A DNA stretch of 56,068 nucleotides from Allomuricauda sp. TMED12 (GCA_002167435.2 NHBR02000148.1:1-56068), one strand, 5' to 3'; numbered from the stretch's first letter, positions 42,681 through 51,433 are shown. A program made the numbers and translations. The notes: generated by a model not told the origin, from the sequence alone.

Positions 42681-44763
42681 TGCGTTTACTGCTTTTGTTT
42701 TTCTCAAACTCAAAAGAGGTACTACAATCGGCATTCAACACGATATACGCATCGAATTTCTTACCTGCTTTGCTTGTCATTCCTTTGATTAAAGAGGTTT
42801 TGCCTTTATTGACAAGGCTTGTTACATTTTCGATACTGATTTGCACACCGCAGACGATACGGAACTGTACCCAACTACAAACCTCATCGGGACACTTCAC
42901 AATTTTATCACGGATAATGAGTTGCTGGCTTTTGCATTTAGGGCAAACCAACTTCGGTAGGTTGTTTTGAGCAATAGAAGTTTGCAGCAATTCATCGGTA
43001 ATGGATTTGGCATAGGTTTCCATTTCCTTTTGAAATGTTCCGGCATCCGCTTCGTTGTTCTCGATTTTCTGCAATGCCAATTCCCATTCGGCGGTCATTG
43101 CCACATCCGCAATTTTTCGGTCTTTGACAAGCCCGTACACCTGCAATCCTTTTTCCGTAGGGATTAATGAACGTTTATCCCTTTGGATATAATTGCGGGT
43201 AAACAGGGTTTCGATAATGGCGGCTCTTGTAGCCGGAGTACCGATACCGATATTTTTGAGGGCTTTGCGCTCTTCCTCGTTCTCGATTTCTTTCCCTGCG
43301 GTTTCCATAGCCGACAAAAGCCCGGCTTCGGTGTAAAGCACTGGCGGTTTGGTCTGCTTTTCCAAAACGGCGGCTTCCTTTATTTTGAGTTCATCGCCTT
43401 TATTCAGTTCAGGTAGTTCCTGTACCGGCTCTTCGCCATCATCGGTAAAACTTCCTTTGATGGAACGCCAACCCGCTTCCTGAATTTTACAGCCTTTTGC
43501 CGTAAAGTCGTAATGCAATACCTGTAATGATACATCGGTTATTTCTTTGACACAGGCTTGTGATATGGCTTCGAGCAACCGAAGCGCAATCATATTGTAA
43601 ATCTTGTTTTCGTCTGCATTGAGTACGGACGGCACTTTATCCGTAATCAACAAACCGTGATGGTCCGTTACACGGAGGTCATTCACGATACGTTTGTTGA
43701 ACCGTCCCCATTTGATTTTGGTAAGGGCTTGCTTGCAATCTTCACGGTTCTGCAATGCCCGCACAAGGTTTGGAATTTCAGCCCACATATCTTCAGGAAT
43801 GTATTTGCTTCCGGTACGTGGGTACGTGATAAATTTCTTTTCGTACAGGCTTTGTGCGATATTAAGCGTTGCTTCAGCAGATAATTTCAGTCTTTTGTTA
43901 GCTTCCTTTTGTAAGCCTGTCAAATCAAAAAGCAAGGGCGGTTGTTCTGTAACGCTTTTGGTTTCTACCGAGGTAACAGTTGCCGTTGTGCCACGCTGAA
44001 TAGCTCTAAGGGTATCATCGGCAAGTTGCTTTTCTTCCCATTTGGTAGCGGAAATACTTTTGAAATCAACCTGCGTTTTGTTGTGCATCAACTGTATCTG
44101 CCAGTATTTCTTTACCGTGAAATTCTTATTGTCAAGGTAGCGTTTGCATATCAAAGCCAGTGTGGGTGTTTGCACTCTTCCGAGCGAATAGATACCGTTA
44201 CCTGCGGCTATACTCAATGCCTGTGTAGCATTGATGCCTACAAGCCAGTCGGCACGGCTTCTGCCTTGCGCAGCCTGGTACAATCCGTCAAATGCTGCCC
44301 CGTCTTTCAGGTTGTCAAAACCCTGCTTTATTGCCTTTTCGGTAAGTGAACTTATCCAAAGGCGTTCAAAAGGCTTGTTGCATTTCAGGTACTCATAAAT
44401 GTACCTGAAAATGAGTTCGCCCTCACGACCTGCATCGGTAGCAACGATGATGCTGTTGCTTTGCTTAAAAAGTTGCTCAATGACTTTCAATTGCTTTAAT
44501 GCGCCAGTATCGGCGGTGTACCCTTTATCTTTTTTGACCTTGCGGACGGTCAATAAAAACGGGTTGGGCAATATCGGCAGGGATGCTTTATCAAATCCCG
44601 AAATGCCATAATCTTCGGGCATTCCCAGTCCTATTAAATGACCGAATGCCCACGTAACAAAATAGCCGTTACCTGTCAGGTAGCCGTCCTTTTTATCGGA
44701 TGCTCCCACAAGTCCGGCTATTTCCCTTGCTACGCTTGGTTTTTCTGCAATAATTGTTTTCAT
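42670..44763 (-). CDS. topB: DNA topoisomerase III (type IA)
   Basis: A 697-residue type IA topoisomerase. TOPRIM domain at the start (MKTIIAEKPSVAREIA, and DAGREGELIFRYIY near 110-123), nucleophilic Tyr in FITYPRTGSKYIPEDM (about 316), and a C-terminal four-cysteine zinc ribbon (CPKCKSQQLIIRDKIVKCPDEVC). It would decatenate or relax element DNA during transfer and replication. A standard ICE backbone gene; 6 bp after the DUF3945 gene. Confidence 0.95.
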   Translation of the reverse strand: MKTIIAEKPSVAREIAGLVGASDKKDGYLTGNGYFVTWAFGHLIGLGMPEDYGISGFDKASLPILPNPFLLTVRKVKKDKGYTADTGALKQLKVIEQLFKQSNSIIVATDAGREGELIFRYIYEYLKCNKPFERLWISSLTEKAIKQGFDNLKDGAAFDGLYQAAQGRSRADWLVGINATQALSIAAGNGIYSLGRVQTPTLALICKRYLDNKNFTVKKYWQIQLMHNKTQVDFKSISATKWEEKQLADDTLRAIQRGTTATVTSVETKSVTEQPPLLFDLTGLQKEANKRLKLSAEATLNIAQSLYEKKFITYPRTGSKYIPEDMWAEIPNLVRALQNREDCKQALTKIKWGRFNKRIVNDLRVTDHHGLLITDKVPSVLNADENKIYNMIALRLLEAISQACVKEITDVSLQVLHYDFTAKGCKIQEAGWRSIKGSFTDDGEEPVQELPELNKGDELKIKEAAVLEKQTKPPVLYTEAGLLSAMETAGKEIENEEERKALKNIGIGTPATRAAIIETLFTRNYIQRDKRSLIPTEKGLQVYGLVKDRKIADVAMTAEWELALQKIENNEADAGTFQKEMETYAKSITDELLQTSIAQNNLPKLVCPKCKSQQLIIRDKIVKCPDEVCSWVQFRIVCGVQISIENVTSLVNKGKTSLIKGMTSKAGKKFDAYIVLNADCSTSFEFEKNKSSKRNGK

Positions 44764-44769
44764 ATCGTA

Positions 44770-46245
44770 CTACATTTTTCTGCCTTTGGATTTTGCAGGG
44801 GTTTCGGGCTTTTCCTGTTGTTCCTGCTGCTGCTTGTTTTTTGGACTTTGCTGCCCGGACTTTAAAGGCTCTTGGACGTTTTTGGTCGCTTCGTTGGTTT
44901 TGCCCTCCGAATTGACGGCAGTCTGCGTTTTGTGGGCTTCGGTGGGTTTTACTCTTTCCTTATACTGATTGGGAAACTCGAACCCGGTTTTTCCTGTATC
45001 CTTATTGAAAGTGATATAGCCCTGATAAGGTTGCCCTTTTTTATCTTTTAATCCATCAATGTAGATGGTTTGACCTGCTTTGAAATCCTTATGTTGCTCA
45101 TCGGTCAGCTCTTTGCCCCTAAATGTTTTTGGAGCTTCCTGCGGTTGGCTTTGCTGATTATTTTGTCCTTTGCTTTGGGCTTGACCGTTGCTTTGGGTTT
45201 GCCTGTTGGAATTATTGCGGTCAAACAGGAACTCCACATAACGCTTGTCTGCATTGAACTGTACTGTTGCCGAGAACTCCGTTCCTTTGGTGGAAATCAT
45301 ACCCTCTAACTTTAGCGGTTTACCCTCCATTAAAGTTTGCTTTTGTTCCTCATTCAGCTTTACGCCCTTAATTTCATCGGGAATTTTTATGAACTCTGTC
45401 CGTAATGCAATTACATCGTTTGTCAGCCTGTCAATACTGATAATAGACGGCATCAATTCGCCTGTTTTGGAATTTACCAAATTAACGACACGCCCCATAT
45501 TGCCCGTTTCGAGCAGGTTTTTCTTGTCTTCATCGGTAAACTTGTGACCAAAAAACTCGAAGTGGAGGTTAGGCTCTTTTTTGATACCGTGTATTGCTAC
45601 GATAACATTTCCATCTTCGGCTTGCTGTAAAGACAGGCGGGCATCTGTGCGAAGAACAGAACCTCCGAAATTAACGCCAATCGGTAAAAGTTCATTGGTT
45701 TTGTAACCTCGTAGCAAAGGGTCAAGCAGGTTTCTTTTTTCAAGATATTCCTTGCTTAACCCGAGATTTTTCATTGTGTCCCAATCAATCTGTTCCGGCT
45801 TGTAGCGATATTCGCTTACTTCCGGTGTTGTTTGTGCTGTTGCCATATTATTTTGATTTTCTTGTTTTTTATCCTGCTGTGGTTCTGTCTTCACTTCGTA
45901 TTCTTTCATCACTTTTTCGCCCTCGGGAGTAGGCTTATCTACCTGCTTTTGCAACTCCTGTGCTTTATCAATAGCAAGAGGTGCAGGCACTTTGAAGAAT
46001 GAAAAATTGGTAGGGTTCTTTAACTGACTGAAAAAATTGGAAAAGAAGTTGGAAAAGAAATCACCGCTTTTGTCCACACGCATAAACTGGTTTTGGTTCT
46101 TCTTTGTGGGTTCTACGGTTTCCATTTTCCCGTTTTCGTCAATACTCTTTACGGCTTGGATTTTCATTTTCTCTTTATCCAGCACCAGTAATATGTCCGA
46201 TAGCTGTTCAGGCATATCCTGTTTATTAGTTGTTTCTTCGCTCAT
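44770..46245 (-). CDS. DUF3945-domain protein
   Basis: A 491-residue hydrophilic protein. It includes repeated DUF3945-type modules: LKLEGMISTKGTEFSATVQFNADKRYVEFLF and a similar GQTIYIDGLKDKKGQPYQGYITFNKDTGKTGFEF. Linkers are Gln/Asn-rich and the tail is Lys/Glu/Gln-rich. No membrane segment. The family accompanies topB on Bacteroidota ICEs, but its function is unknown. First gene of the DUF3945-topB-ORF6N unit, with its own operator array. Confidence 0.85.
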   Translation of the reverse strand: MSEETTNKQDMPEQLSDILLVLDKEKMKIQAVKSIDENGKMETVEPTKKNQNQFMRVDKSGDFFSNFFSNFFSQLKNPTNFSFFKVPAPLAIDKAQELQKQVDKPTPEGEKVMKEYEVKTEPQQDKKQENQNNMATAQTTPEVSEYRYKPEQIDWDTMKNLGLSKEYLEKRNLLDPLLRGYKTNELLPIGVNFGGSVLRTDARLSLQQAEDGNVIVAIHGIKKEPNLHFEFFGHKFTDEDKKNLLETGNMGRVVNLVNSKTGELMPSIISIDRLTNDVIALRTEFIKIPDEIKGVKLNEEQKQTLMEGKPLKLEGMISTKGTEFSATVQFNADKRYVEFLFDRNNSNRQTQSNGQAQSKGQNNQQSQPQEAPKTFRGKELTDEQHKDFKAGQTIYIDGLKDKKGQPYQGYITFNKDTGKTGFEFPNQYKERVKPTEAHKTQTAVNSEGKTNEATKNVQEPLKSGQQSPKNKQQQEQQEKPETPAKSKGRKM

Positions 46246-46308
46246 AATCTGAAAATTTTAAAAATTCACTGTCGAATGTAAAGGAAGCCTTCACTGATTT
46301 GCATTATG

Positions 46309-46342
46309 TGGCAGTCAAAGGCAGTGTTTGTCACTTATTGGC
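46309..46342 (-). promoter_or_regulatory. 10-bp phased operator array, DUF3945/topB operon
   Basis: GGC at 46310, 46320 and 46340 and GTC at 46330, strict 10-bp period. Gene-strand units: ATGCCAATAA, GTGACAAACA, CTGCCTTTGA, CTGCCACATA. The outermost unit overlaps the stop of the upstream HTH gene. A CCTTTACATTC element lies about 27 bp downstream, as for mobC. Confidence 0.75.
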
Positions 46343-46639
46343 ATCCAGTTTGGGCAAGGGAGGGTTAAAACTTTCCCTGATGAACTGATGCACATCGGAC
46401 AGCTTGTAATACAGTTTTCCGCTAATGGTATAATAAGGGAGCTTGCCGATGGAGCGATACCGTTGCAGGGAACGGTTACTTATTTTCAACATTTGCAATA
46501 AATCCTGATTATCCAGTAATTCCTCGCCGTCTATGCTGTTGCGCTTCTTTTGTAAATCGTCTATGTGGTTGCCGAGAATGTCAAGCCTATCCATTATGCG
46601 TTCCATCCACGCCACAAATTCCATTTTGTCGATATTCAT
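46331..46639 (-). CDS. Small helix-turn-helix DNA-binding protein (pair 2, second gene)
   Basis: A 102-residue protein with an N-terminal coiled region and the HTH DNQDLLQMLKISNRSLQRYRSIGKLPYYTISGKLYYKLSDV, of the MerR/excisionase-like kind. It lies 12 bp after its partner gene. Paralogous in form to the pair at 11801-12392, so the element encodes two such pairs. Probable regulator of excision or transfer. Confidence 0.8.
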   Translation of the reverse strand: MNIDKMEFVAWMERIMDRLDILGNHIDDLQKKRNSIDGEELLDNQDLLQMLKISNRSLQRYRSIGKLPYYTISGKLYYKLSDVHQFIRESFNPPLPKLDANK

Positions 46640-46651
46640 ACGAGTACGCCT

Positions 46652-47005
46652 TTAATTATTACCTGATTTCAGCTTTCTGCCTTTTTCGATATAGCTTTTG
46701 CCTTTCGCCATAAGCTCTTCTACATATTCATTGGTGGTCTGCACAGCGTTTGCGTTGAGCATTTCCTTGATAGCACCAATCGTATAGTAATACTGTCCAT
46801 ACATTTTTGAAAAAGCAATCTGCCCGTTGGTACGCATACGCCACAATGTTTTTTCGCTGATGTGGAGATACTGGCAGACTTCGTGATTGTTGAGCCATAA
46901 GCTATCGTAACTTGTATCTTCAAGTTTGAGGATATATTCGCTTATGGCTTTCAACCGTTCATTGAGGTGCTTCCACACTTCTTCGTCAACTGTTATAATG
47001 TTCAT
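46652..47005 (-). CDS. Small helix-turn-helix DNA-binding protein (pair 2, first gene)
   Basis: A 117-residue protein: an N-terminal helical segment, then NNHEVCQYLHISEKTLWRMRTNGQIAFSKMYGQYYYTIGAIKEML, the same HTH type, and a charged tail. First gene of its unit; operator array 43-69 bp upstream. It may share DNA targets with pair 1, given the similar recognition region (EVC.....IS..TL....). Confidence 0.8.
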   Translation of the reverse strand: MNIITVDEEVWKHLNERLKAISEYILKLEDTSYDSLWLNNHEVCQYLHISEKTLWRMRTNGQIAFSKMYGQYYYTIGAIKEMLNANAVQTTNEYVEELMAKGKSYIEKGRKLKSGNN

Positions 47006-47046
47006 AGCACTGCTGTTTAATGTTCACAGGACAAAATTCAGAACTG

Positions 47047-47074
47047 TGGCAGTGTTTGTCTGCCAATGCTTGCC
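47047..47074 (-). promoter_or_regulatory. Phased operator array with reversed half, HTH pair 2
   Basis: GGC at 47048 and GTC at 47058 are in the usual orientation; GCC at 47062 and 47072 repeat the motif on the other strand, also 10 bp apart. It is the only array with both orientations. The proximal unit is 43 bp from the HTH start. Confidence 0.6.
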
Positions 47075-47115
47075 AATTGAAAAAGCGTTTTTTTGAAAAT
47101 TTTACAATTTGTCGT

Positions 47116-47138
47116 AAACCCTTATTAAATAAGAGTTT
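47116..47138. repeat. Palindrome in the HTH2-rteC gap
   Basis: AAAC.CTTATT (47116-47126) mirrors AATAAG.GTTT (47128-47138) around a single base, with one mismatch. Possible operator. Confidence 0.4.
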
Positions 47139-47180
47139 CGGTAGATTTTCCCATTTTTCGGTTATGGAAATAAGTCCATT

Positions 47181-47192
47181 TGCCAATTGGCA
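47181..47192. promoter_or_regulatory. Perfect palindrome TGCCAATTGGCA
   Basis: A 12-bp palindrome built from two converging TGCCA half-sites, the same core as in the phased arrays. It lies 176 bp upstream of HTH pair 2. Confidence 0.45.
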
Positions 47193-47212
47193 TATATGGG
47201 TAAGTGCAGGCA

Positions 47213-47243
47213 CAAAAAAAAGCAATACGGAATGTGTATTGCT
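47213..47243 (-). terminator. Terminator after rteC
   Basis: 8-bp stem AGCAATAC (47221-47228) / GTATTGCT (47236-47243), with a run of A before it on the + strand (T tract on the rteC strand). It ends 26 bp past the rteC stop. Confidence 0.85.
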
Positions 47244-47268
47244 TTCAAACCCTTTACGGACGGACTAT

Positions 47269-48114
47269 TTATAAATCCTTATCCATATATTCTTCAAGAG
47301 CCTGTTTCAACTGGTCTAAAAATAATGTCCGTGAGCCTGCACGGGTTTTCATTCTATGGAATGCGTGATGCACATCGGTCAGTGAAATTCGGAATAAGAC
47401 CTGCGAAATGGCAGTGAGCTTTCGGATGCCGATTTTACCACCTGAAATAGCGCCCGATGCGTACAGGGCATACATCAGCTCAACCAGTGCGTTTTTGCTG
47501 TCCGTCCAAGAAAGTTCTTTGATACCTTCTGCGTTCTGAAAATATACATCGAGATTATCTTCGGGGTTGATTTTGGTTAAGAGGTAGGCGTATAATAGGT
47601 CATTAGCGATGATGCGGGCTACTTTGTAATCGTAATAGGTAGAGAATTGCGGGTCGATTTCAAAGACGTAACTGTTAAGCCCATCGAGGTAATTTATCTG
47701 CCCTCGCTTAAAGTATTCGTTATCCTTATCCACCCTGCCCGAACGGTAGTACCTATAAAAATGGGAGTTGCAGATATGTTCCCTAAATTCAATCTTTAAC
47801 TCCTGTAAATGGTTAGCGAAATAAGTATGATACATTTTCCCGTTATTAACCGGGCAAGCGGTTTCTATCCGGTAGAGCTTATTGTAGTAGATGAGTTTGC
47901 CCAGGATTTGGGGTTTAACCATTTTGAAAAACTCAATCTCTTTTGCCTCATTGACAAAGCCCGAATTTAAAACACATTCTTTTGACGAAACCAGTAGCTC
48001 CTGAAGATAAACCGTCATTTGAAAAGCCTCTTCAATCAGCCCCGAGCACGTAAGTGATAGTTTCCGTTCCTTCTCCTGAATTTCGCTAACAATATTGCCT
48101 AATGATTTTCTCAT
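47269..48114 (-). CDS. rteC: RteC-family regulator
   Basis: A 281-residue member of the RteC family: FFKMVKPQILGKLIYYNKLYRIE, SHFYRYYRSGRVDKDNEYFKRGQINY, and the DNA-binding C-terminal part LSWTDSKNALVELMYALYASGAI with ISQVLFRISLTDVHHAFHRMKTR. In CTnDOT, RteC activates the excision operon in response to tetracycline through RteA/RteB. Neither rteA, rteB nor tetQ is in this window, so the input signal here must differ or lie outside. A 14-bp tandem repeat lies just upstream of its start. Confidence 0.9.
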   Translation of the reverse strand: MRKSLGNIVSEIQEKERKLSLTCSGLIEEAFQMTVYLQELLVSSKECVLNSGFVNEAKEIEFFKMVKPQILGKLIYYNKLYRIETACPVNNGKMYHTYFANHLQELKIEFREHICNSHFYRYYRSGRVDKDNEYFKRGQINYLDGLNSYVFEIDPQFSTYYDYKVARIIANDLLYAYLLTKINPEDNLDVYFQNAEGIKELSWTDSKNALVELMYALYASGAISGGKIGIRKLTAISQVLFRISLTDVHHAFHRMKTRAGSRTLFLDQLKQALEEYMDKDL

Positions 48115-48126
48115 AGTAGGGAGGAT

Positions 48127-48154
48127 TTTGTTACTGATACTTTGTTACTGATAC
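48127..48154 (-). repeat. Perfect 14-bp tandem repeat in the rteC leader
   Basis: TTTGTTACTGATAC occurs twice head to tail (48127-48140 and 48141-48154), 13-40 bp before the rteC start. It may be an operator or a replication-slippage duplication in the 5' leader. Confidence 0.7.
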
Positions 48155-48367
48155 AGTGTACCTGCACAAATGTTATTAATAAACAGGGATTTAACTGCCA
48201 ATATGCCCCTACAATGGGGAAGATTTTGAACCATTTATGCCTGTTTTCTCCTGTAAAAAACCTTACCCGTATCACTTAGTCGCTCACAATCAATAAATAC
48301 TTAAATTTTAATCCTAAATTTGTCTTTGCGTATTTATGCAATAATATGAACAGTGATTTAGGGAAAT

Positions 48368-48931
48368 ATGAGCAAATTATTTATCAAAAATATGGTCTGC
48401 AACCGTTGTATTCTCGTAGTTCAAAACGAACTCGACAAGCTCGGTATAGAGGCTAACAATATAAAGTTGGGCGAAATAACCCTTAAAAAAGATTTAACCA
48501 CAAAAGAGCGTGAAGCATTGGAAAATGTTTTAGACCCTTTGGGCTTTCAGGTCATTGACGACAAAAAGAGCCGGATGATTGAGAAGATAAAAAATGTTAT
48601 CATTGATTTGGTGCACCATCAGGACAATGATGCCAAAACCAATCTTTCGGATGTATTGAGCGATGCGCTGCACAACGACTACAACTATCTTTCCAACCTG
48701 TTTTCCGATATTGAGGGCACGACCATTGAGAAATATTTTATCGCACAGAAAGTAGAAAAGGTAAAAGAGCTTTTGGTATATGATGAGCTGTCTTTAAGCG
48801 AAATTGCCGACCGTATGAATTATTCGAGCGTGGCGTATTTGAGCAACCAGTTCAAGAAAGTAACCGGACTTACACCAAGCCATTTCAAGCAGATACGGGA
48901 AGACAAGCGCAAGCCTTTGGATAAGGTTTAA
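48368..48931 (+). CDS. AraC-type regulator with N-terminal HMA-like metal-binding domain
   Basis: A 187-residue protein. Residues 1-65 look like a heavy-metal-associated (ferredoxin-like) domain with CxxC in KNMVCNRC (about 10-13) and the GFQVIDD ending. The C-terminal half is an AraC-type double HTH: VEKVKELLVYDELSLSEIADRMNYSSVAYLSNQFKKVTGLTPSHFKQIR. It probably senses copper directly through the CxxC and activates the metal genes downstream. Divergent from rteC. A paralogue start is at 56029 and a shorter relative at 54281. The metal and activation role are inference. Confidence 0.85.
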   Translation: MSKLFIKNMVCNRCILVVQNELDKLGIEANNIKLGEITLKKDLTTKEREALENVLDPLGFQVIDDKKSRMIEKIKNVIIDLVHHQDNDAKTNLSDVLSDALHNDYNYLSNLFSDIEGTTIEKYFIAQKVEKVKELLVYDELSLSEIADRMNYSSVAYLSNQFKKVTGLTPSHFKQIREDKRKPLDKV

Positions 48932-48995
48932 GTAAATCTTACAAATCAAACCCATAATTTCACAATAGAACTCCCCCTTATTGTTGCCAACTTTG
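48931..48995 (+). promoter_or_regulatory. Copper promoter module A (upstream of copA)
   Basis: AGTAAATCTTACAAATC (48931-48947) lies exactly 61 bp before a CTTTGCAA core (TTTG 48992), with AACTCCCC in between (AACT at 48969). The same order and 61-bp spacing occur before azurin and the small HMA gene. Confidence 0.6.
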
Positions 48996-49021
48996 CAATG
49001 TGAAAACAAAGCAATCGAAAT

Positions 49022-51433
49022 ATGGCAACAAATAAAGAAACAGTTTACATTCCTTTAGAGGATGTAGAAAGCGAACACTGTGCATTGATAGTCGAAAAAG
49101 GACTGGCACAGGTAAAAGGCGTAGAAACCCACAAAGTAGAGCTAAATAACCGCAGGGCGGCTATTACCGTAAATGATAACGAGGTAGTAGGAGAAGCTGT
49201 AAAAGCGATTAAAGATTTAGGCTACGGCGTTCCAACCGTTAAACATACATATCCCGTATTGGGTATGACCTGCGCATCTTGTGCGGGCAGTGCCGAGAGT
49301 ATGGTAAAATACGCTCCGGGCGTGGTAGATGCTTCGGTAAACTTTGGTACGGGCAACCTTACCGTGGAGTTCCTGCCGAATATGACCAATTCCGAGCAAA
49401 TCAGAAAGGCGGTACAGGATGGCGGTTATGACTTACTGCTTGAAGACGAAAACAAGCAGCAGGAAACATTAGAAGCTATCCACGCCGAAAAATTCAGAAA
49501 ACTTAAAAACAAAACCATTTGGGCGGTAATCCTATCGCTTCCGGTAGTCATTATCGGTATGTTCTTTATGGATATGCCTTACGGTAATGAGATAATGTGG
49601 GCATTCTCCACTCCGGTAGTCCTTTGGTTAGGTAAAGACTTCTTTATTAATGCGTGGAAACAGGCAAAACACCGTTCTGCCAATATGGATACCCTCGTAG
49701 CATTGAGTACAGGTATTGCTTATATATTCAGTGTATTCAATATGCTGTTTATGGACTTTTGGCATCAGAGAGGCTTACACGCTCACGTGTATTTTGAAGC
49801 AGCCGCCGTTATTATCGCATTCATTCTGTTAGGTAAGCTGCTGGAAGAAAAAGCCAAAGGAAACACCTCATCAGCTATTAAAAAACTGATGGGCTTACAG
49901 CCGAAAACGGTTATCGTGATAGAAGCTGACGGTACGGAAAGACAAAAAGCCATCGAAGATGTGAACGCAGGCGATATTATCTTAGTTAAGCCAGGCGAAA
50001 AAATTGCGGTAGATGGTATGGTGGTATCGGGCAATTCGTATGTAGATGAAAGTATGCTAAGCGGCGAGCCTGTACCTGTACTGAAAAAAGAAAACGAAAA
50101 GGTATTTGCAGGTACAATCAACCAAAAAGGCAGCTTCCAGTTCAAGGCGGTTAAAGTGGGCAAAGAAACAATGCTTGCCCAAATCATCAAAATGGTACAG
50201 GATGCACAGGGAAGCAAAGCTCCGGTACAGAAATTGGTCGATAAAATCGCAGGTATTTTCGTTCCGGTAGTAATGGGTATTGCTATCCTGACATTTGTAC
50301 TATGGTTCATTTTGGGTGGCGATAACGGTGTAGTACAGGGATTATTGGCAGCCGTTACCGTATTGGTTATTGCTTGTCCTTGTGCTTTGGGCTTGGCAAC
50401 ACCAACCGCTATTATGGTGGGCGTTGGTAAAGGTGCTGAAAACGGTATTTTGATTAAAGATGCGGAAAGTCTGGAATTGGCTAAAAAAGTAAACGCTATC
50501 GTTTTAGACAAAACCGGAACCATTACCGAGGGAAGACCACAGGTTACAGGCATCCAATGGCTGAACAATGACGATGCGACCAAAGATATTTTATTGAGCA
50601 TCGAAAAACAATCGGAACACCCGTTGGCGGAAGCCGTTGTTAAACATCTGGACGGAGTTTCTACCACTACGTTATCAAACTTCGACAGTATTACAGGTAA
50701 AGGAGCAAAAGCCAATCACAATAACGAAACCTATTTTGTAGGTAATAAAAAGCTCTTAGCTGAAAACAAGATTACCATTGGGGAGCAACTGCAACTGCAA
50801 GCCGATGAATGGGGCAAACAGTCCAAAACCGTTATTTGGTTTGCAAACAGCAAACAGGCACTTTCGGTAGTGGCTATTTCCGATAAAATCAAAGAAACAT
50901 CGGTAGCAGCTATCAAAGAAATGCAGGATATGGGCATTGACCTGTATATGCTGACCGGAGATAACGAAGCAACTGCCAAAGCCATTGCACAACAAACAGG
51001 TATCAAGCATTACAAAGCGGAAGTATTGCCACAGCACAAAGCCGACTTTGTAAAAGAACTGCAACAACAAGGCAAAGTGGTAGCGATGGTTGGCGATGGT
51101 ATCAATGACAGTACAGCTTTAGCAACAGCCGATGTCAGTATCGCAATGGGTAAAGGTTCGGATATCGCAATGGACGTAGCTAAAATGACCATCATTTCAT
51201 CAGACCTTACCAAAATACCACAGGCAATAAGATTATCAAAGCAGACCGTTGCTACCATTAAGCAAAACCTGTTCTGGGCATTCATCTACAACCTTATCGG
51301 TATTCCTATTGCAGCAGGTATTCTTTACCCAATCAACGGCTTCTTATTAAACCCGATGATTGCAGGAGCGGCAATGGCATTAAGCAGTGTGAGTGTGGTA
51401 AGCAATAGTTTACGTTTAAAATGGAAAAAATAA
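49022..51433 (+). CDS. copA: Copper-translocating P-type ATPase
   Basis: An 803-residue P1B-type ATPase. The first N-terminal HMA-like domain lacks CxxC (VESEHC); the second has the normal GMTCASC (about 81-87). After the membrane helices come the metal-channel CPC in ACPCALGLATPT (about 455), phosphorylation loop DKTGTITEG (about 495), SEHPLAEA (about 533) and GDGINDS (about 690). The last helix, with MALSSVSVVSNSLRLKW, carries the Met/Ser pattern of Cu(I) exporters. It would pump Cu(I) out of the cytoplasm. First gene of the copA-DUF5661-CDF-lipoprotein block. Confidence 0.95.
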   Translation: MATNKETVYIPLEDVESEHCALIVEKGLAQVKGVETHKVELNNRRAAITVNDNEVVGEAVKAIKDLGYGVPTVKHTYPVLGMTCASCAGSAESMVKYAPGVVDASVNFGTGNLTVEFLPNMTNSEQIRKAVQDGGYDLLLEDENKQQETLEAIHAEKFRKLKNKTIWAVILSLPVVIIGMFFMDMPYGNEIMWAFSTPVVLWLGKDFFINAWKQAKHRSANMDTLVALSTGIAYIFSVFNMLFMDFWHQRGLHAHVYFEAAAVIIAFILLGKLLEEKAKGNTSSAIKKLMGLQPKTVIVIEADGTERQKAIEDVNAGDIILVKPGEKIAVDGMVVSGNSYVDESMLSGEPVPVLKKENEKVFAGTINQKGSFQFKAVKVGKETMLAQIIKMVQDAQGSKAPVQKLVDKIAGIFVPVVMGIAILTFVLWFILGGDNGVVQGLLAAVTVLVIACPCALGLATPTAIMVGVGKGAENGILIKDAESLELAKKVNAIVLDKTGTITEGRPQVTGIQWLNNDDATKDILLSIEKQSEHPLAEAVVKHLDGVSTTTLSNFDSITGKGAKANHNNETYFVGNKKLLAENKITIGEQLQLQADEWGKQSKTVIWFANSKQALSVVAISDKIKETSVAAIKEMQDMGIDLYMLTGDNEATAKAIAQQTGIKHYKAEVLPQHKADFVKELQQQGKVVAMVGDGINDSTALATADVSIAMGKGSDIAMDVAKMTIISSDLTKIPQAIRLSKQTVATIKQNLFWAFIYNLIGIPIAAGILYPINGFLLNPMIAGAAMALSSVSVVSNSLRLKWKK

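Noticed and set aside
48195..48207. Eighth copy of the phased operator (CTGCC then TGCCC) upstream of the HMA-AraC gene
   Set aside because: Only two units, 8 bp apart instead of 10, and not followed by the usual promoter element.
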